This document shows, in pieces, positions 35,188-43,854 of a stretch of 64,000 bases of DNA. The first letter of the stretch is position 1; each line of letters opens with the position of its first letter. Origin of the DNA: JAIYDJ01 sp038246975 (GTDB lineage: Bacteria > Pseudomonadota > Alphaproteobacteria > Rhodobacterales > Rhodobacteraceae); assembly GCA_038246975.1 (NCBI GenBank), contig JBBRVJ010000001.1, forward strand, positions 17,055 to 81,054. The letters run 5' to 3'. Below the pieces are notes generated by a model. That model saw only the letters and a list, made by a program, of their open reading frames with translations, ran no database searches and was not told the origin of the DNA. Position numbers and translations under genes: made by a program.

Positions 35188-35895
35188 ATGGATGACACTG
35201 CCGCCGCCATACCCGAGCGCAAACGGGGCTCCGGGGTCAAGAAGGCCTATGACCTGCTGCGCAGCGAAATCCTTGATCTGACCCTTCCGCCCGGCAGCCC
35301 GATTGACGAGGTCCAACTGGCAGACCGCCTTGGGCTGTCACGCACCCCGATCCGCGAAGCCTTGGCGCGGCTGGCCACCGAAGGCCTGATCGATACGCTG
35401 CCCAACCGTTCGACGATGGTGGCGAACATCGATTTTCTGAACTTGCACACGTTTTTCGACGCGATCACCCTGATGTACCGCGTGACCACCCGCCTTGCCG
35501 CGCGAAACTGGCAGGACGGTGATCTTGAAATCATCAATGGCCATCAGAAAGACTTTGCTGAAGCCGTGGCCAGGCATGACGCGCTGGCCATGATCGGCAC
35601 CAACCGCGATTTTCACGCGGCGATCGCCGTAGCCGGGCGAAACCCCTATTATCTCGGGCTTTTTGTTCGACTTCTAGATGATGGGCGGCGGCTGTTGCGG
35701 CTGTATTACCAATCGTTCAACGACCGCCCCCCGGCATCGGTGATCACCGAACACGAGGATATCATCGCAGCGGTCACGGCACGCGACGTCGAAACCTCGG
35801 ACCGTCTGGCCAAAGCCCATGCCGATCAGATCGTGCGCCAGATCCAGAAGCTGCTGTCATTGGATCAACGCCAGAATATCGCGCTTCAGTTCTGA
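35188..35895 (+). CDS. GntR-family (FCD) transcriptional regulator of the island
   Basis: 235 residues from MDDTAAAIPERKRG, with GGGGAA upstream. Winged helix near 15-80 (KKAYDLLRSEILDLTLPPGSPIDEVQLADRLGLSRTPIREALARLATEGLI) and an FCD effector domain (GTNRDFHAAIAVAGRNPYY, ITEHEDIIAAVTARD). The likely targets are the two similar palindromes at 34687 and 35912. The effector is probably an island intermediate. Confidence 0.88.
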   Translation: MDDTAAAIPERKRGSGVKKAYDLLRSEILDLTLPPGSPIDEVQLADRLGLSRTPIREALARLATEGLIDTLPNRSTMVANIDFLNLHTFFDAITLMYRVTTRLAARNWQDGDLEIINGHQKDFAEAVARHDALAMIGTNRDFHAAIAVAGRNPYYLGLFVRLLDDGRRLLRLYYQSFNDRPPASVITEHEDIIAAVTARDVETSDRLAKAHADQIVRQIQKLLSLDQRQNIALQF

Positions 35896-35911
35896 GGTTC
35901 CTGTCGACAAC

Positions 35912-35932
35912 AAATATACGTCATGTATTATA
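35912..35932. promoter_or_regulatory. Palindromic operator, island copy 2
   Basis: AAATATAC-N5-GTATTATA shares the core ATAC-N5-GTAT and AT flanks with copy 1. It lies 73-93 bases before the DapA-like gene. An overlapping 13-base near-palindrome ATGTATTATACAT is at 35923-35935. Confidence 0.65.
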
Positions 35933-36004
35933 CATCCACAGGCGAATCCGGGGCGCATCGCCCTGCCCTCCTGCGATCATTCGACGTTCCCACAGGAGCT
36001 TGCC

Positions 36005-36967
36005 ATGAATTCAGATATCTTTGCCGGGGTCATTCCTGCGCTGATGACCCCCTGTACCCCGGACCGCGCCCCCGATTTCGACGCTTTGGTCCGCAAGGCC
36101 AAGGATCTGGTCGCAGCCGGGATGTCCGCCGTGGTCTATTGCGGGTCGATGGGCGACTGGCCGCTTTTGACCGACGCGCAGCGGATGGAAGGGGTCGAGC
36201 GGCTGGTAAACGCCGGCGTCAGGGTGATCGTGGGCACCGGAGCGATCAATACTGCCTCTGCCGTGGCGATCACCCGGCACGCGGAAAAGGTGGGCGCACA
36301 TGGTCTGATGGTCATTCCCCGCGTTTTGTCGCGCGGCCCGTCGCCATCGGCCCAAAAGGCGCATTTCAAGGCGATCCTGTCAGCAGCCCCCGGCTTGCCC
36401 GCGATCATCTACAACAGCCCTTACTACGGCTTTGCGACGCGCGCGGATCTGTTCAACGCCCTGCGCGCCGAACATCCCAACCTTGTCGGGTTCAAGGAAT
36501 TCGGCGGCCCGGCCGATACGCGCTATGCGGGGGAGTTCATAACCTCGGCGGGTGACGGCGTGACGTTGATGGTCGGCGTCGATACCGGCGTCGTGAATGG
36601 TTACGTCAATTGCGGTGCCAAGGGCGCGATCACCGGCATCGGCGTGGTCATGCCGCATGAAGTGCTGACGCTCTGCAATTTGTCGCGGGCCGCCGCCACC
36701 GGCGACGTCGAGGCCCGCCGGAAGGCGCTTGAACTGGAGACCGCTTTCAACGTGCTGTCGTCCTTCGACGAAGGTCCGGATCTGGTACTGTACTTCAAGT
36801 ATATGCTGCATCTGGAGGGCGAACAGGAATATGCGCTGAACTTCATCGAAACTGATGAGCTGAGCGCCAGTCAGCGCGGCTACGTCGAGGCGCAGGTCAA
36901 GCTGTTCAAGACGTGGTATGCCGAGTGGAGCAAGCAAGACGGGGCTGTCGCGCGCTGCCTTGGCTAA
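36005..36967 (+). CDS. DapA-family class I aldolase/deaminase
   Basis: 320 residues. TIM-barrel of the dihydrodipicolinate synthase/N-acetylneuraminate lyase superfamily, with Schiff-base lysine in VGFKEFGGPADTR and the tyrosine in IIYNSPYYGF. Members in hydroxyproline clusters deaminate pyrroline-4-hydroxy-2-carboxylate to 2-ketoglutarate semialdehyde; this sequence and context fit, though other lyase roles are possible. AGGAG at a good distance. Followed by the DadA-like oxidase. Confidence 0.85.
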   Translation: MNSDIFAGVIPALMTPCTPDRAPDFDALVRKAKDLVAAGMSAVVYCGSMGDWPLLTDAQRMEGVERLVNAGVRVIVGTGAINTASAVAITRHAEKVGAHGLMVIPRVLSRGPSPSAQKAHFKAILSAAPGLPAIIYNSPYYGFATRADLFNALRAEHPNLVGFKEFGGPADTRYAGEFITSAGDGVTLMVGVDTGVVNGYVNCGAKGAITGIGVVMPHEVLTLCNLSRAAATGDVEARRKALELETAFNVLSSFDEGPDLVLYFKYMLHLEGEQEYALNFIETDELSASQRGYVEAQVKLFKTWYAEWSKQDGAVARCLG

Positions 36968-37120
36968 GATCGGACGGGCAGGCATGGATAGGTGCCCTGC
37001 CGCGCCGTTCCAAGTAAGGGGCCGTGTTGATGGCTTGCATTTCACCGACGCCCATCGCGGCAAGATCAAAGCTTGGCGGCGTGCCGCAGGCTCGACGTGC
37101 TGCGCGCCTGAAGGATCATC

Positions 37121-38365
37121 ATGACCGCCAAAGTTGACGTGATCGTTGTCGGAGCCGGGGTAATCGGCCTTTCGGCTGCCCTTATGGCGCAGGCGCGAGG
37201 ACTGACGGTCGTGGTACTTGACCGGACCGGCCCGGCAGCGGGGGCGTCGGCGGGCAATGCCGGTGCTTTCGCGTTCAGCGACATACTGCCGCTGGCCTCT
37301 CCCGGCATCTTGTCCAAGGCGCCGAAATGGTTGCTTGACCCGCTGGGGCCGCTGTCGATCCCGCCCGCCTATGCGTTGCAGATAGCGCCCTGGATGTATC
37401 GCTTCTGGCGCGCCTGCTCCCCGGCGCAGGTCGCCCGATCGACGCTGGCCCAAACCGCGCTGATGGATCTTTCCAAGGCTGAACTTGTGCCGTTTCTGGA
37501 TCTGTCCGGAACCGCAGACATGCTGCATCGCAGAGGCAACCTTCAGGTCTATGAGGGGAAGGCGGAATTTACCGCATCCCTGCCCGGATGGCAGGCCCGC
37601 ACCGATCATGGCATTGCCTTCGACCACCTCACGGCCTCCGAGATGGCCACCCTTCAGCCCGGGCTTTCTGCACAGTTTACCCATGGGACCTTCACCCCCG
37701 AGTGGTACTCGATTTCCGACCCAAGGCTCTACACACATGCTCTGGCTGATCGTTTCCGTGCCAGAGGCGGCGAAGTTCGCGTGGCCGAGGTGACGAGGCT
37801 TGATCCCCAGGAAAGCGGCGTCGCGGTCTGGCTTGCCACTGGAGATACGCTGCAGACGGGCAAAGTCGTTCTGGCTGCCGGGGCATTTTCGCACCTTTTG
37901 GCGCGCTGTGTCGGCGACAGGATTCCGCTGGAAACCGAGCGGGGCTACAACACAACCCTCCCCACGGGCGCGTTTGATCTGCGATTGCAAGTGACGTTTG
38001 GCGGGCATGGCTTTATTGCGAGCCCGCTGTCCACTGGCATCCGCATCGGCGGTGCTGTGGAATTGGGCGGCCTGAAGCTTGCGCCAAATTACAAGCGGGC
38101 GGATGCGATGCTGCGCAAGGCGCAGGCGTTTCTGCCCGGCATTGATCCGAAGGGCGGCATGCAGTGGATGGGCTTTCGCCCGTCGCTGCCCGACAGCCTG
38201 CCCGCCATCGGTCGCTCGCGAGCAACGTCGCGGGTGATCCATGCGTTTGGCCACGGTCATCTCGGCCTGACCCAATCCGCCGGCACCGCACGGCTGGTTG
38301 CGGACATGTTGACCGGCGCACCTTCCGCGATCGACCTTACCCTCTTCTCTCCGCAAAGGTTCTGA
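37121..38365 (+). CDS. FAD-dependent D-amino acid/D-hydroxyproline dehydrogenase (DadA-like)
   Basis: 414 residues. The N-terminal FAD motif VIVVGAGVIGLSAALMA is followed by GASAGNAGAFAFSDILPLASPG, the usual DAO/DadA-type loop, and the C-terminal FGHGHLGLTQSAGTA completes the FAD site. In 4-hydroxyproline degradation, homologues oxidise cis-4-hydroxy-D-proline to the substrate of the DapA-like deaminase, and the two genes are adjacent here. The electron acceptor is not shown. Confidence 0.88.
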   Translation: MTAKVDVIVVGAGVIGLSAALMAQARGLTVVVLDRTGPAAGASAGNAGAFAFSDILPLASPGILSKAPKWLLDPLGPLSIPPAYALQIAPWMYRFWRACSPAQVARSTLAQTALMDLSKAELVPFLDLSGTADMLHRRGNLQVYEGKAEFTASLPGWQARTDHGIAFDHLTASEMATLQPGLSAQFTHGTFTPEWYSISDPRLYTHALADRFRARGGEVRVAEVTRLDPQESGVAVWLATGDTLQTGKVVLAAGAFSHLLARCVGDRIPLETERGYNTTLPTGAFDLRLQVTFGGHGFIASPLSTGIRIGGAVELGGLKLAPNYKRADAMLRKAQAFLPGIDPKGGMQWMGFRPSLPDSLPAIGRSRATSRVIHAFGHGHLGLTQSAGTARLVADMLTGAPSAIDLTLFSPQRF

Positions 38366-39105
38366 CATCTTGGCCGGATCGAGGCGGCCACGCAGGTCGC
38401 TGGCTTCCCTGCCATCATATCGTCGGTGGCGGGAAGGGTGCGAATGACCGGTTACAACACAATCTTCATCGACGACCGCGACCCCTTTGCGCACGGCTTT
38501 GTCGTTCAATAAGCCACACGCCTTGGAGTCGGTGCTTTCAAAGATGAAACCGGGACCTCTGCACCGAGTTCGAACCGATGGCGTCTCGAGCGACTGTCCG
38601 TGTTTACCGCAACATATGGCCAGCCCGGATCGCACTGGCAGGCGGTCATCGCGATTTTGTCGAGGAACGTCTGTGCTGCCGGATACGGAACGACTGGGTC
38701 ACGAAGGCCGCCGCCAAGGGCGGCAAGTGCCGGGGAGTCAACGGCATTCCGGGTGGCACACAGCATCGGGGTCGTCACACTGCGTTTGATTTAAGCTCGG
38801 CCCCGTCGGAACATCGGCTGCTGAGGAATACTGCTTCGACTTGGCGTTCGTCTTCTGGTTGATCGCGAACCGCGTCGCCAGTCCTCTCAGGCTGTCTGGA
38901 CCATGCTGATCGCTTGACGGACGGCCTCTGTTGTCGAAGCGCTCCCGTTCCGAACCGGACTTGTAGAGCTTCCCTCCATTCGCCGGACAGGATTGCACCA
39001 CCACAGCCGGGGAAGGAACATTCCGGGGCTGTATGAACCCGCCTCAACACCTGCCCGTAAATCCGCATCAGGCAGCCCCGCCACCCTGCAACGAAACGAT
39101 CCGCG
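38366..39105. other. Decayed region at the right edge of the island
   Basis: About 740 bases with no intact gene. It holds the IS481-type fragment at 38795-38955. A 90-codon open frame on the minus strand (38506-38778) has no recognisable motif and I do not call it. Probably rubble from insertion and deletion events. Confidence 0.65.
38795..38955 (-). pseudogene. IS481-type transposase N-terminal remnant, frameshifted
   Basis: The minus strand reads RNGSASTTEAVRQAISMVQTA then a stop; a one-base shift resumes SLRGLATRFAINQKT and SSAADVPTGPS. Together these match the opening helix-turn-helix of the common transposase (GSASTTEAVRRAIQ...SLRALAKRYGINQKTVAKWKKRSSVADLPTGPK). Only about 53 residues remain; the DDE domain is absent and I find no terminal repeats. 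Confidence 0.8.
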
Positions 39106-39903
39106 TCACTTGGCGGTGATCCGACCGTCGATGTAAGGCATGTAAGGCGCATTCGCCGCCAGATATTCGGCGGTCACATCGGCAAGGTCGGGGCCGAAAT
39201 CATCGACGTCCTTCGCATTCACGAACATCTTGAACCCTTCACCGCCCCCCCGGACAAAGTTGTTGGACACGCCGACATACTCTGTCGCAGGGTCGATCGG
39301 CCCACAGGCATCGCCGCCGATCAAGACCATCACCTCCGAAACGCGCGCCCCCACCGGCTGCACAGGATCGAACATGTATTTCAACCCTGCCACCTGCGGG
39401 AACCGCACGGCCCCTTCCTCGATCTGGCTCACACCGTTTTCCAGCGCCGCCACCACATCCGCCCCGGTGACGGTAAAGGTCGACAGCGTGTTCTGGAACG
39501 GCAGCACCGTCCGCACCTCGCCCATCGTGACCGGCCCCGCATCAACAGACGCCCGCAATCCGCCGCCGTTGGTCAAGGCAATTGTCACCCCCTGACCAGC
39601 GACGCGCGCCAGCATGGCGTCGGCCACCAGATTGCCCATCTGGCATTCCCTCGCGCGGCAGGCGTCGCGACTGCCGTCAATCGCGGCGGCTGCTTCGGCG
39701 ATCACCTTGTTGCGGATCTGGTCCAGCCGCACCGCCAATTCGGCAATCCGCGCGACGGCAGCGCTGTCCTCGGCCACCGCCGCGTCCAGGATCAGAGGCT
39801 CGCCTGCGGCCATAACCACGACCCCGGCATCATCATATTCCGCCCTGGCCGCCCCCGCCATCCCGCACAGCACCGCCGCCGTTCCCAAAAACTTCGCCAT
39901 CAT
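39106..39903 (-). CDS. 5'-nucleotidase C-terminal-domain protein lacking the metallophosphatase domain
   Basis: 265 residues. A signal peptide (MMAKFLGTAAVLCGMAGAARA) is fused to only the substrate-binding C-terminal domain of periplasmic 5'-nucleotidases: ECQMGNLVADAMLA, IALTNGGGLRASVDAGPVTMGEV, LPFQNTLSTFTVTGADV and NNFVRGGGEG. The roughly 300-residue metallophosphatase domain normally between them is absent, so catalysis is unlikely. GGAGG lies seven bases before the start. Possibly a deletion product or a binding protein. Confidence 0.8.
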   Translation of the reverse strand: MMAKFLGTAAVLCGMAGAARAEYDDAGVVVMAAGEPLILDAAVAEDSAAVARIAELAVRLDQIRNKVIAEAAAAIDGSRDACRARECQMGNLVADAMLARVAGQGVTIALTNGGGLRASVDAGPVTMGEVRTVLPFQNTLSTFTVTGADVVAALENGVSQIEEGAVRFPQVAGLKYMFDPVQPVGARVSEVMVLIGGDACGPIDPATEYVGVSNNFVRGGGEGFKMFVNAKDVDDFGPDLADVTAEYLAANAPYMPYIDGRITAK

Positions 39904-40058
39904 CGCGACGCCTCCGGTTCTGAATGAGTTGCAGCAGCCCGGCCCCCCGCAACCGGGCGCTGTAAAGCCGCATGTTGCCGATCCTGCCCCCGCCCTGCAA
40001 CATCGGCATGACAGCGCCGCCCGCCATGCAACCATTGACCATTGCACAGTCACAGGGC

Positions 40059-40409
40059 ATGAAACCCCCCATGCTGATCCTTAAAATCTTCCGCCGCCCC
40101 GAATGGAACGCCTTTGTCGCCGCCGGCGAGACCCTTGGTGCGCCCATCGACCTGACCGACGGGTTCATCCACTTTTCGACCGCCGCGCAAGTCGCCGAAA
40201 CCGCCGAGAAATACTTCGGCACCGAAAGCGATCTGGTGCTGGTCGCCTTCGATGATACCAAGCTCGGGGCCGCCCTGAAGTGGGAGCCGTCACGCGGCGG
40301 CGCGTTGTTCCCTCATCTCTACCGCGCGCTGCTGATGTCCGACGTGGTCTGGGACAAATCCCTGCCTCTGGGCGCCACCGGCCACATCTTTCCCGAGGGT
40401 CTGTGGTGA
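40059..40409 (+). CDS. DUF952 family protein
   Basis: 116 residues, MKPPMLILKIFRRPEWNAF, with the DUF952 signature DGFIHFSTAAQVAETAEKYF and LKWEPSRGGALFPHLYRAL. The family's function is unknown; the fold is compared with ADP-ribosyltransferase-like proteins. A GTGA overlap couples it to pyrD, an arrangement I recall in relatives. Start at 40059 has AGGG close by; 40071 is an alternative. Confidence 0.85.
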   Translation: MKPPMLILKIFRRPEWNAFVAAGETLGAPIDLTDGFIHFSTAAQVAETAEKYFGTESDLVLVAFDDTKLGAALKWEPSRGGALFPHLYRALLMSDVVWDKSLPLGATGHIFPEGLW

Positions 40410-41467
40410 GCCTGACCGACCGTCTCGCGCTGCTGGCCCTCCACCGCTTCGACCCCGAAACCGCCCACGGCCTCAGCCTGCGCGCGCTGCAATCCGGCCT
40501 CGTGCCGCTGCCGGGCGTGGTCACCTCGCCTCGCCTGCGCACCACCCTTGCAGGCTTGGCGCTGCCCAACCCGATCGGCCTCGCCGCAGGCTATGACAAG
40601 AACGCGACCTGCCTCGCCCCCCTGTCGCGCGCAGGCTTCGGCTTTGTCGAGGTCGGCGCCGTCACCCCCCGCGCGCAGGACGGCAATCCGCGCCCCCGCC
40701 TGTACCGGCTGACCGGCGACCGCGCCGCGATCAACCGCTTCGGCTTCAACAACCAAGGTGCCGACGCCATCGCCGCCCGCCTCGCCGCCCGCACCCCCAA
40801 CCCCGTCCCAGTCGGCCTGAACCTCGGCGCGAACAAGGACAGCCCCGACCGCGCCGCCGATTTCGCCGCCGTGCTGGCGACCTGCGGCCCCCATGTGGAC
40901 TTCGCCACCGTCAACGTCTCCAGCCCCAACACCGAGAAACTCCGCGACCTGCAAGGCCCCGCTGCCCTCGCCGCGCTGCTGTCCCGCGTGATGGAGGTGC
41001 GCGCCAGCCTCGCCAGACCCATCCCGATCTTCCTGAAAATCTCGCCCGATCTGACCCCCGATGACCTGGCCCGACTGGCCGAAACCGCCCTCGCCTCGGG
41101 CATCCACGGCATCATCGCGACCAACACCACCCTGTCGCGCAGCGGCCTGACCAGCCCCCACGCGTCCCAGACCGGCGGCCTGTCGGGCGAGCCCCTGTTC
41201 GAGGCGTCAACCCGCATCCTTGCCCACCTGTCAAAACTGACCGATGGAAGCCTCCCCCTGATCGGCGTCGGCGGCATCTCGACCCCCGAACACGCCTATG
41301 CCAAACTCCGCGCCGGTGCCTCTGCGGTGCAGTTTTACACCGCAATGGTCTACCACGGCATCAGCCTCGCCGCAAAAATGGCCCAAGGCCTCGACGCCCT
41401 CCTGACCCGCGACGGCTACACCAACGCCAACCAGGTCACAGGCACCGCCGTCAACGACTGGCTCTGA
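40406..41467 (+). CDS. pyrD: Dihydroorotate dehydrogenase (quinone), class 2
   Basis: Fourth step of UMP synthesis, linked to the membrane quinone pool. 353 residues from a GTG start overlapping the DUF952 stop. N-terminal amphipathic helix (SLTDRLALLALHRFDPETAHGLS) is the class 2 membrane contact; FMN-site motifs GLAAGYDKNA, GFGFVEVGAVTPRAQDGNPRPR and the catalytic serine in NVSSPNTEKLRDLQ identify the enzyme, with GVGGI near the end. Confidence 0.96.
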   Translation: MSLTDRLALLALHRFDPETAHGLSLRALQSGLVPLPGVVTSPRLRTTLAGLALPNPIGLAAGYDKNATCLAPLSRAGFGFVEVGAVTPRAQDGNPRPRLYRLTGDRAAINRFGFNNQGADAIAARLAARTPNPVPVGLNLGANKDSPDRAADFAAVLATCGPHVDFATVNVSSPNTEKLRDLQGPAALAALLSRVMEVRASLARPIPIFLKISPDLTPDDLARLAETALASGIHGIIATNTTLSRSGLTSPHASQTGGLSGEPLFEASTRILAHLSKLTDGSLPLIGVGGISTPEHAYAKLRAGASAVQFYTAMVYHGISLAAKMAQGLDALLTRDGYTNANQVTGTAVNDWL

Positions 41468-41475
41468 CCTTCCTT

Positions 41476-41526
41476 CATTTTCTGTCCCGAAATATCCTCG
41501 GGGGTCCGGGGGCAGACAGCCCCCGG
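41476..41526 (-). repeat. Rhodobacterales-type intergenic repeat, copy 2
   Basis: Inverted relative to copy 1: CCGGGGGC...GCCCCCGG hairpin, GGACCCCC, GATATTTCGGGACAGAAAATG on the minus strand. It fills the convergent gap between pyrD and the RAM-domain gene. Confidence 0.8.
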
Positions 41527-41595
41527 CGCTGCCCGCAAACGCCCCCCTAAGAATATCTTGCCCTCAAAACGCCTTGCCCTCAGAACGCCTTGCCG

Positions 41596-41832
41596 TCAAA
41601 ACGCCTTGAACGTCATCGTGGTCAAAGTCCGCACGATGCCCGGAATGTCGAACAACCGTTCCGACAGGTAGTGCCCCACATCGGCCCCATCCGGGATATA
41701 GACCTTGGCGATCAGGTCGTACTCGCCCGAGGTGGAAAACAACTCGCTGACCACCTCGCGGTCGTAAATCGCCTCGGCCACCGCATAGGTCTGACCCGGA
41801 ACGCAGCGAAACTGCACGAACACACAGATCAT
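41596..41832 (-). CDS. Stand-alone Lrp/AsnC ligand-binding (RAM) domain protein
   Basis: 78 residues covering only the alpha/beta RAM domain of Lrp/AsnC regulators (FVQFRCVPGQTYAVAEAIYD, VSELFSTSGEYDLIAKVYIPDG, VRTLTTMTFKAF); the helix-turn-helix is absent. Such proteins bind amino acids and may assemble with full-length Lrp. It is the last gene of a leftward group with the helicase. Confidence 0.88.
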   Translation of the reverse strand: MICVFVQFRCVPGQTYAVAEAIYDREVVSELFSTSGEYDLIAKVYIPDGADVGHYLSERLFDIPGIVRTLTTMTFKAF

Positions 41833-41845
41833 CAGCTTATCTCCC

Positions 41846-43381
41846 TCATTCCGAACTCTCCCCCTCCAGCGCCAGCGCCGCAGGAACCCGCGCCAGATCG
41901 GCGACCGTCAACGGCGCGGTGGGCCGCCCCAGCCGATTGCGCACCACCCAGAACAGGCGCTTTTCCGCCCGCGTAATCGCCACATAGGCCAACCGCTTCC
42001 ACAACGGCAACCCGGCTTCGGTCCGCCCCGCCATCGCCGCTGCATAAAGATCGGGCGCAAAGACCTGCACGTCAGACCATTGCGACCCTTGGGCCTTGTG
42101 GATCGTCACCGCCGCGCCATGCAGGAATGCCGCGCCCATCGTGGCGGCAGAGGGGATGAACGGCGCTTCCTCATCGGGTTTTTCGATCTTGATGATCGAC
42201 GCCGCCGAAACTTGCGGCTCCTCCGCCCCCACCACATGCAGCCGCGCGAAACCGGGACGGCTGCCGGGCCCCAGATAGATCACCTGCGCCCCCTTGATCA
42301 GCCCGCGCGCCTCCAGATCGACCCGTTTCTTGCGGTGCTTCAGCGGCAACTCGATCCCATCGCAGATCAACGGCTCGCCGGGCAGCAGCGCATCCTCCGG
42401 CGCGCCATATACGCCGCGAAACGCGGTGATCAGCCGGATGCGCGTCGCATTGCGCCACACCAGCACCGGCGAGCGCGCCATCAGATCGCTGTCGACCCGC
42501 TCGGCCCAGACCACCCGGTCATCCCGCGCGGCGGCCTGCTGCACCATCGCCTCGAAATCCTCGAACCGCAGCCGGTCGTCTGCCAGGGCATGGGCCAGGT
42601 CCAGAATCGGATTGTCCTCGGCCTGCCGGTGGATGCGGCTCAGAACCAGCCGCCGCCCCTCGGCCAGCTTGTCGAACACCATCTCGCCCGAGGCACCCAC
42701 CGGGGCCAATTGCGCCGGATCGCCGAACAGCACCAAAGTCGGGAAAATCTCGCGCAGGTCGTTGAACTGCTTGTCGTCCAGCATCGAGGATTCGTCGACA
42801 AAGCCTATGTCCAGCGGCTCCTCGCGGCGCTTCCACCCCTTGATGAAATCGCTGCCCTTCAACCCCGCCGCCGCCAGCGCACCGGGGATGGATGCCACCT
42901 GCGCGTGAAACGCAAAGGCCCGGTCCAGCGCCACATCGGTCAACCCCTCGACCACGGGGCGCGCGCCGACCCCGGTCAGCCATTCGGCGATCCGCTCATA
43001 TTGCGGATCGTAAAGCGGCGTATAAAGAATGCGGTGGATCGTCGTCGCCGGAACCCCGCGCAGCCGCAACACGCTCGCCGCCTTGTTGGTGGGGGCCAGA
43101 ACGGCCAGCGTGCGCCGGTCCTTGCGCCGCCGCCCTTCGTAGTCGCCCGACACCACCTCGACCCCGGCCGCCGCCAACGCGCGGTACAGCGACCCCAGCA
43201 GCATCGTCTTGCCCGACCCCGCCTTGCCGACCACCGCCAACACCTGCGCCTTGCCCTCGGCCATCGGGGTCAGCGCGCCGTCGTCCAGATCAATCCCCAC
43301 GGCCAGCAACTCGGCCGCCACGCGGTCGAATGCCTGTGCCTGATCGTCGGAAAAGGTGATGGTGGGAACGGCAAGCTGCAT
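41846..43381 (-). CDS. RecD-like ATP-dependent helicase
   Basis: 511 residues. Superfamily 1 motifs: Walker A VVGKAGSGKTML, motif Ia/Ic LAPTNKAASVL, motif II as DESSM, motif III LFGDPAQLAPVG, a late AAVTIHKAQGSQWSDVQVF and YVAITRAEKRLFWVV. Annotated relatives are called ATP-dependent exoDNAse alpha subunit/RecD2-like. A longer start at 43411 is possible. Likely in DNA repair; partners unknown. Confidence 0.87.
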   Translation of the reverse strand: MQLAVPTITFSDDQAQAFDRVAAELLAVGIDLDDGALTPMAEGKAQVLAVVGKAGSGKTMLLGSLYRALAAAGVEVVSGDYEGRRRKDRRTLAVLAPTNKAASVLRLRGVPATTIHRILYTPLYDPQYERIAEWLTGVGARPVVEGLTDVALDRAFAFHAQVASIPGALAAAGLKGSDFIKGWKRREEPLDIGFVDESSMLDDKQFNDLREIFPTLVLFGDPAQLAPVGASGEMVFDKLAEGRRLVLSRIHRQAEDNPILDLAHALADDRLRFEDFEAMVQQAAARDDRVVWAERVDSDLMARSPVLVWRNATRIRLITAFRGVYGAPEDALLPGEPLICDGIELPLKHRKKRVDLEARGLIKGAQVIYLGPGSRPGFARLHVVGAEEPQVSAASIIKIEKPDEEAPFIPSAATMGAAFLHGAAVTIHKAQGSQWSDVQVFAPDLYAAAMAGRTEAGLPLWKRLAYVAITRAEKRLFWVVRNRLGRPTAPLTVADLARVPAALALEGESSE

Positions 43382-43431
43382 CTTGTGACCATAGGCGACC
43401 CCAGCCCCCAAGGCCAGTCACTGCCCATGCC

Positions 43432-43614
43432 TCAATGCGATTTTGCCCCCGGCGGCACACCGCCATCGGGCGGGCCGTCCGACCGGATCCGCGCCACCTC
43501 GGCGCGGGCCACGCGCAGCGTTTCATCGACTTTCTGCGCCAGCAACGGCATGTCGTTGGCCAGCGCATAAGTCCGCAGATCGCCCAGCACTTCAAAAATC
43601 CAATCGTGACGCAT
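43432..43614 (-). CDS. Small conserved hypothetical protein
   Basis: 60 residues, MRHDWIFEVLGDLRTYALANDM, with a helix-rich body (LAQKVDETLRVARAEVARI) and a flexible glycine/proline tail. AAGGGG ribosome site. It begins the leftward helicase group and looks like a family small protein of Rhodobacterales, but function is unknown. A palindrome stands 76 bases upstream. Confidence 0.7.
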   Translation of the reverse strand: MRHDWIFEVLGDLRTYALANDMPLLAQKVDETLRVARAEVARIRSDGPPDGGVPPGAKSH

Positions 43615-43689
43615 GGGGACCCCTTGCCGGAATACACATCCGACCGGTCGATTATAACAGTCAACCGCCGGGTGACGGTATCCACCGGT

Positions 43690-43710
43690 TGGTAAACAAC
43701 CTGTTTACCA
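43690..43710. promoter_or_regulatory. Palindromic operator upstream of the small protein-helicase group
   Basis: TGGTAAACA-ACC-TGTTTACCA has perfect nine-base arms and a three-base centre. No T-run follows, so it is unlikely to be a terminator. It resembles GntR- or LacI-type dimer sites. No obvious regulator is adjacent. Confidence 0.65.
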
Positions 43711-43854
43711 TATCGCGACAAAGCTGAGCGGTTCTGCCGCTGACCCGTGCGCCCAAACCACAGGTTCTGGCCCCGACCTGTCATCCCTGTATCGGCGGCC
43801 TGCCGAAATGGTGGCGCATCGGCCCAGATGCAGACCCACCAACGCCGCGTGACC

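Noticed and set aside
38506..38778. 90-codon minus-strand open frame
   Set aside because: No ribosome site, no recognised motif, and it lies in decayed DNA.
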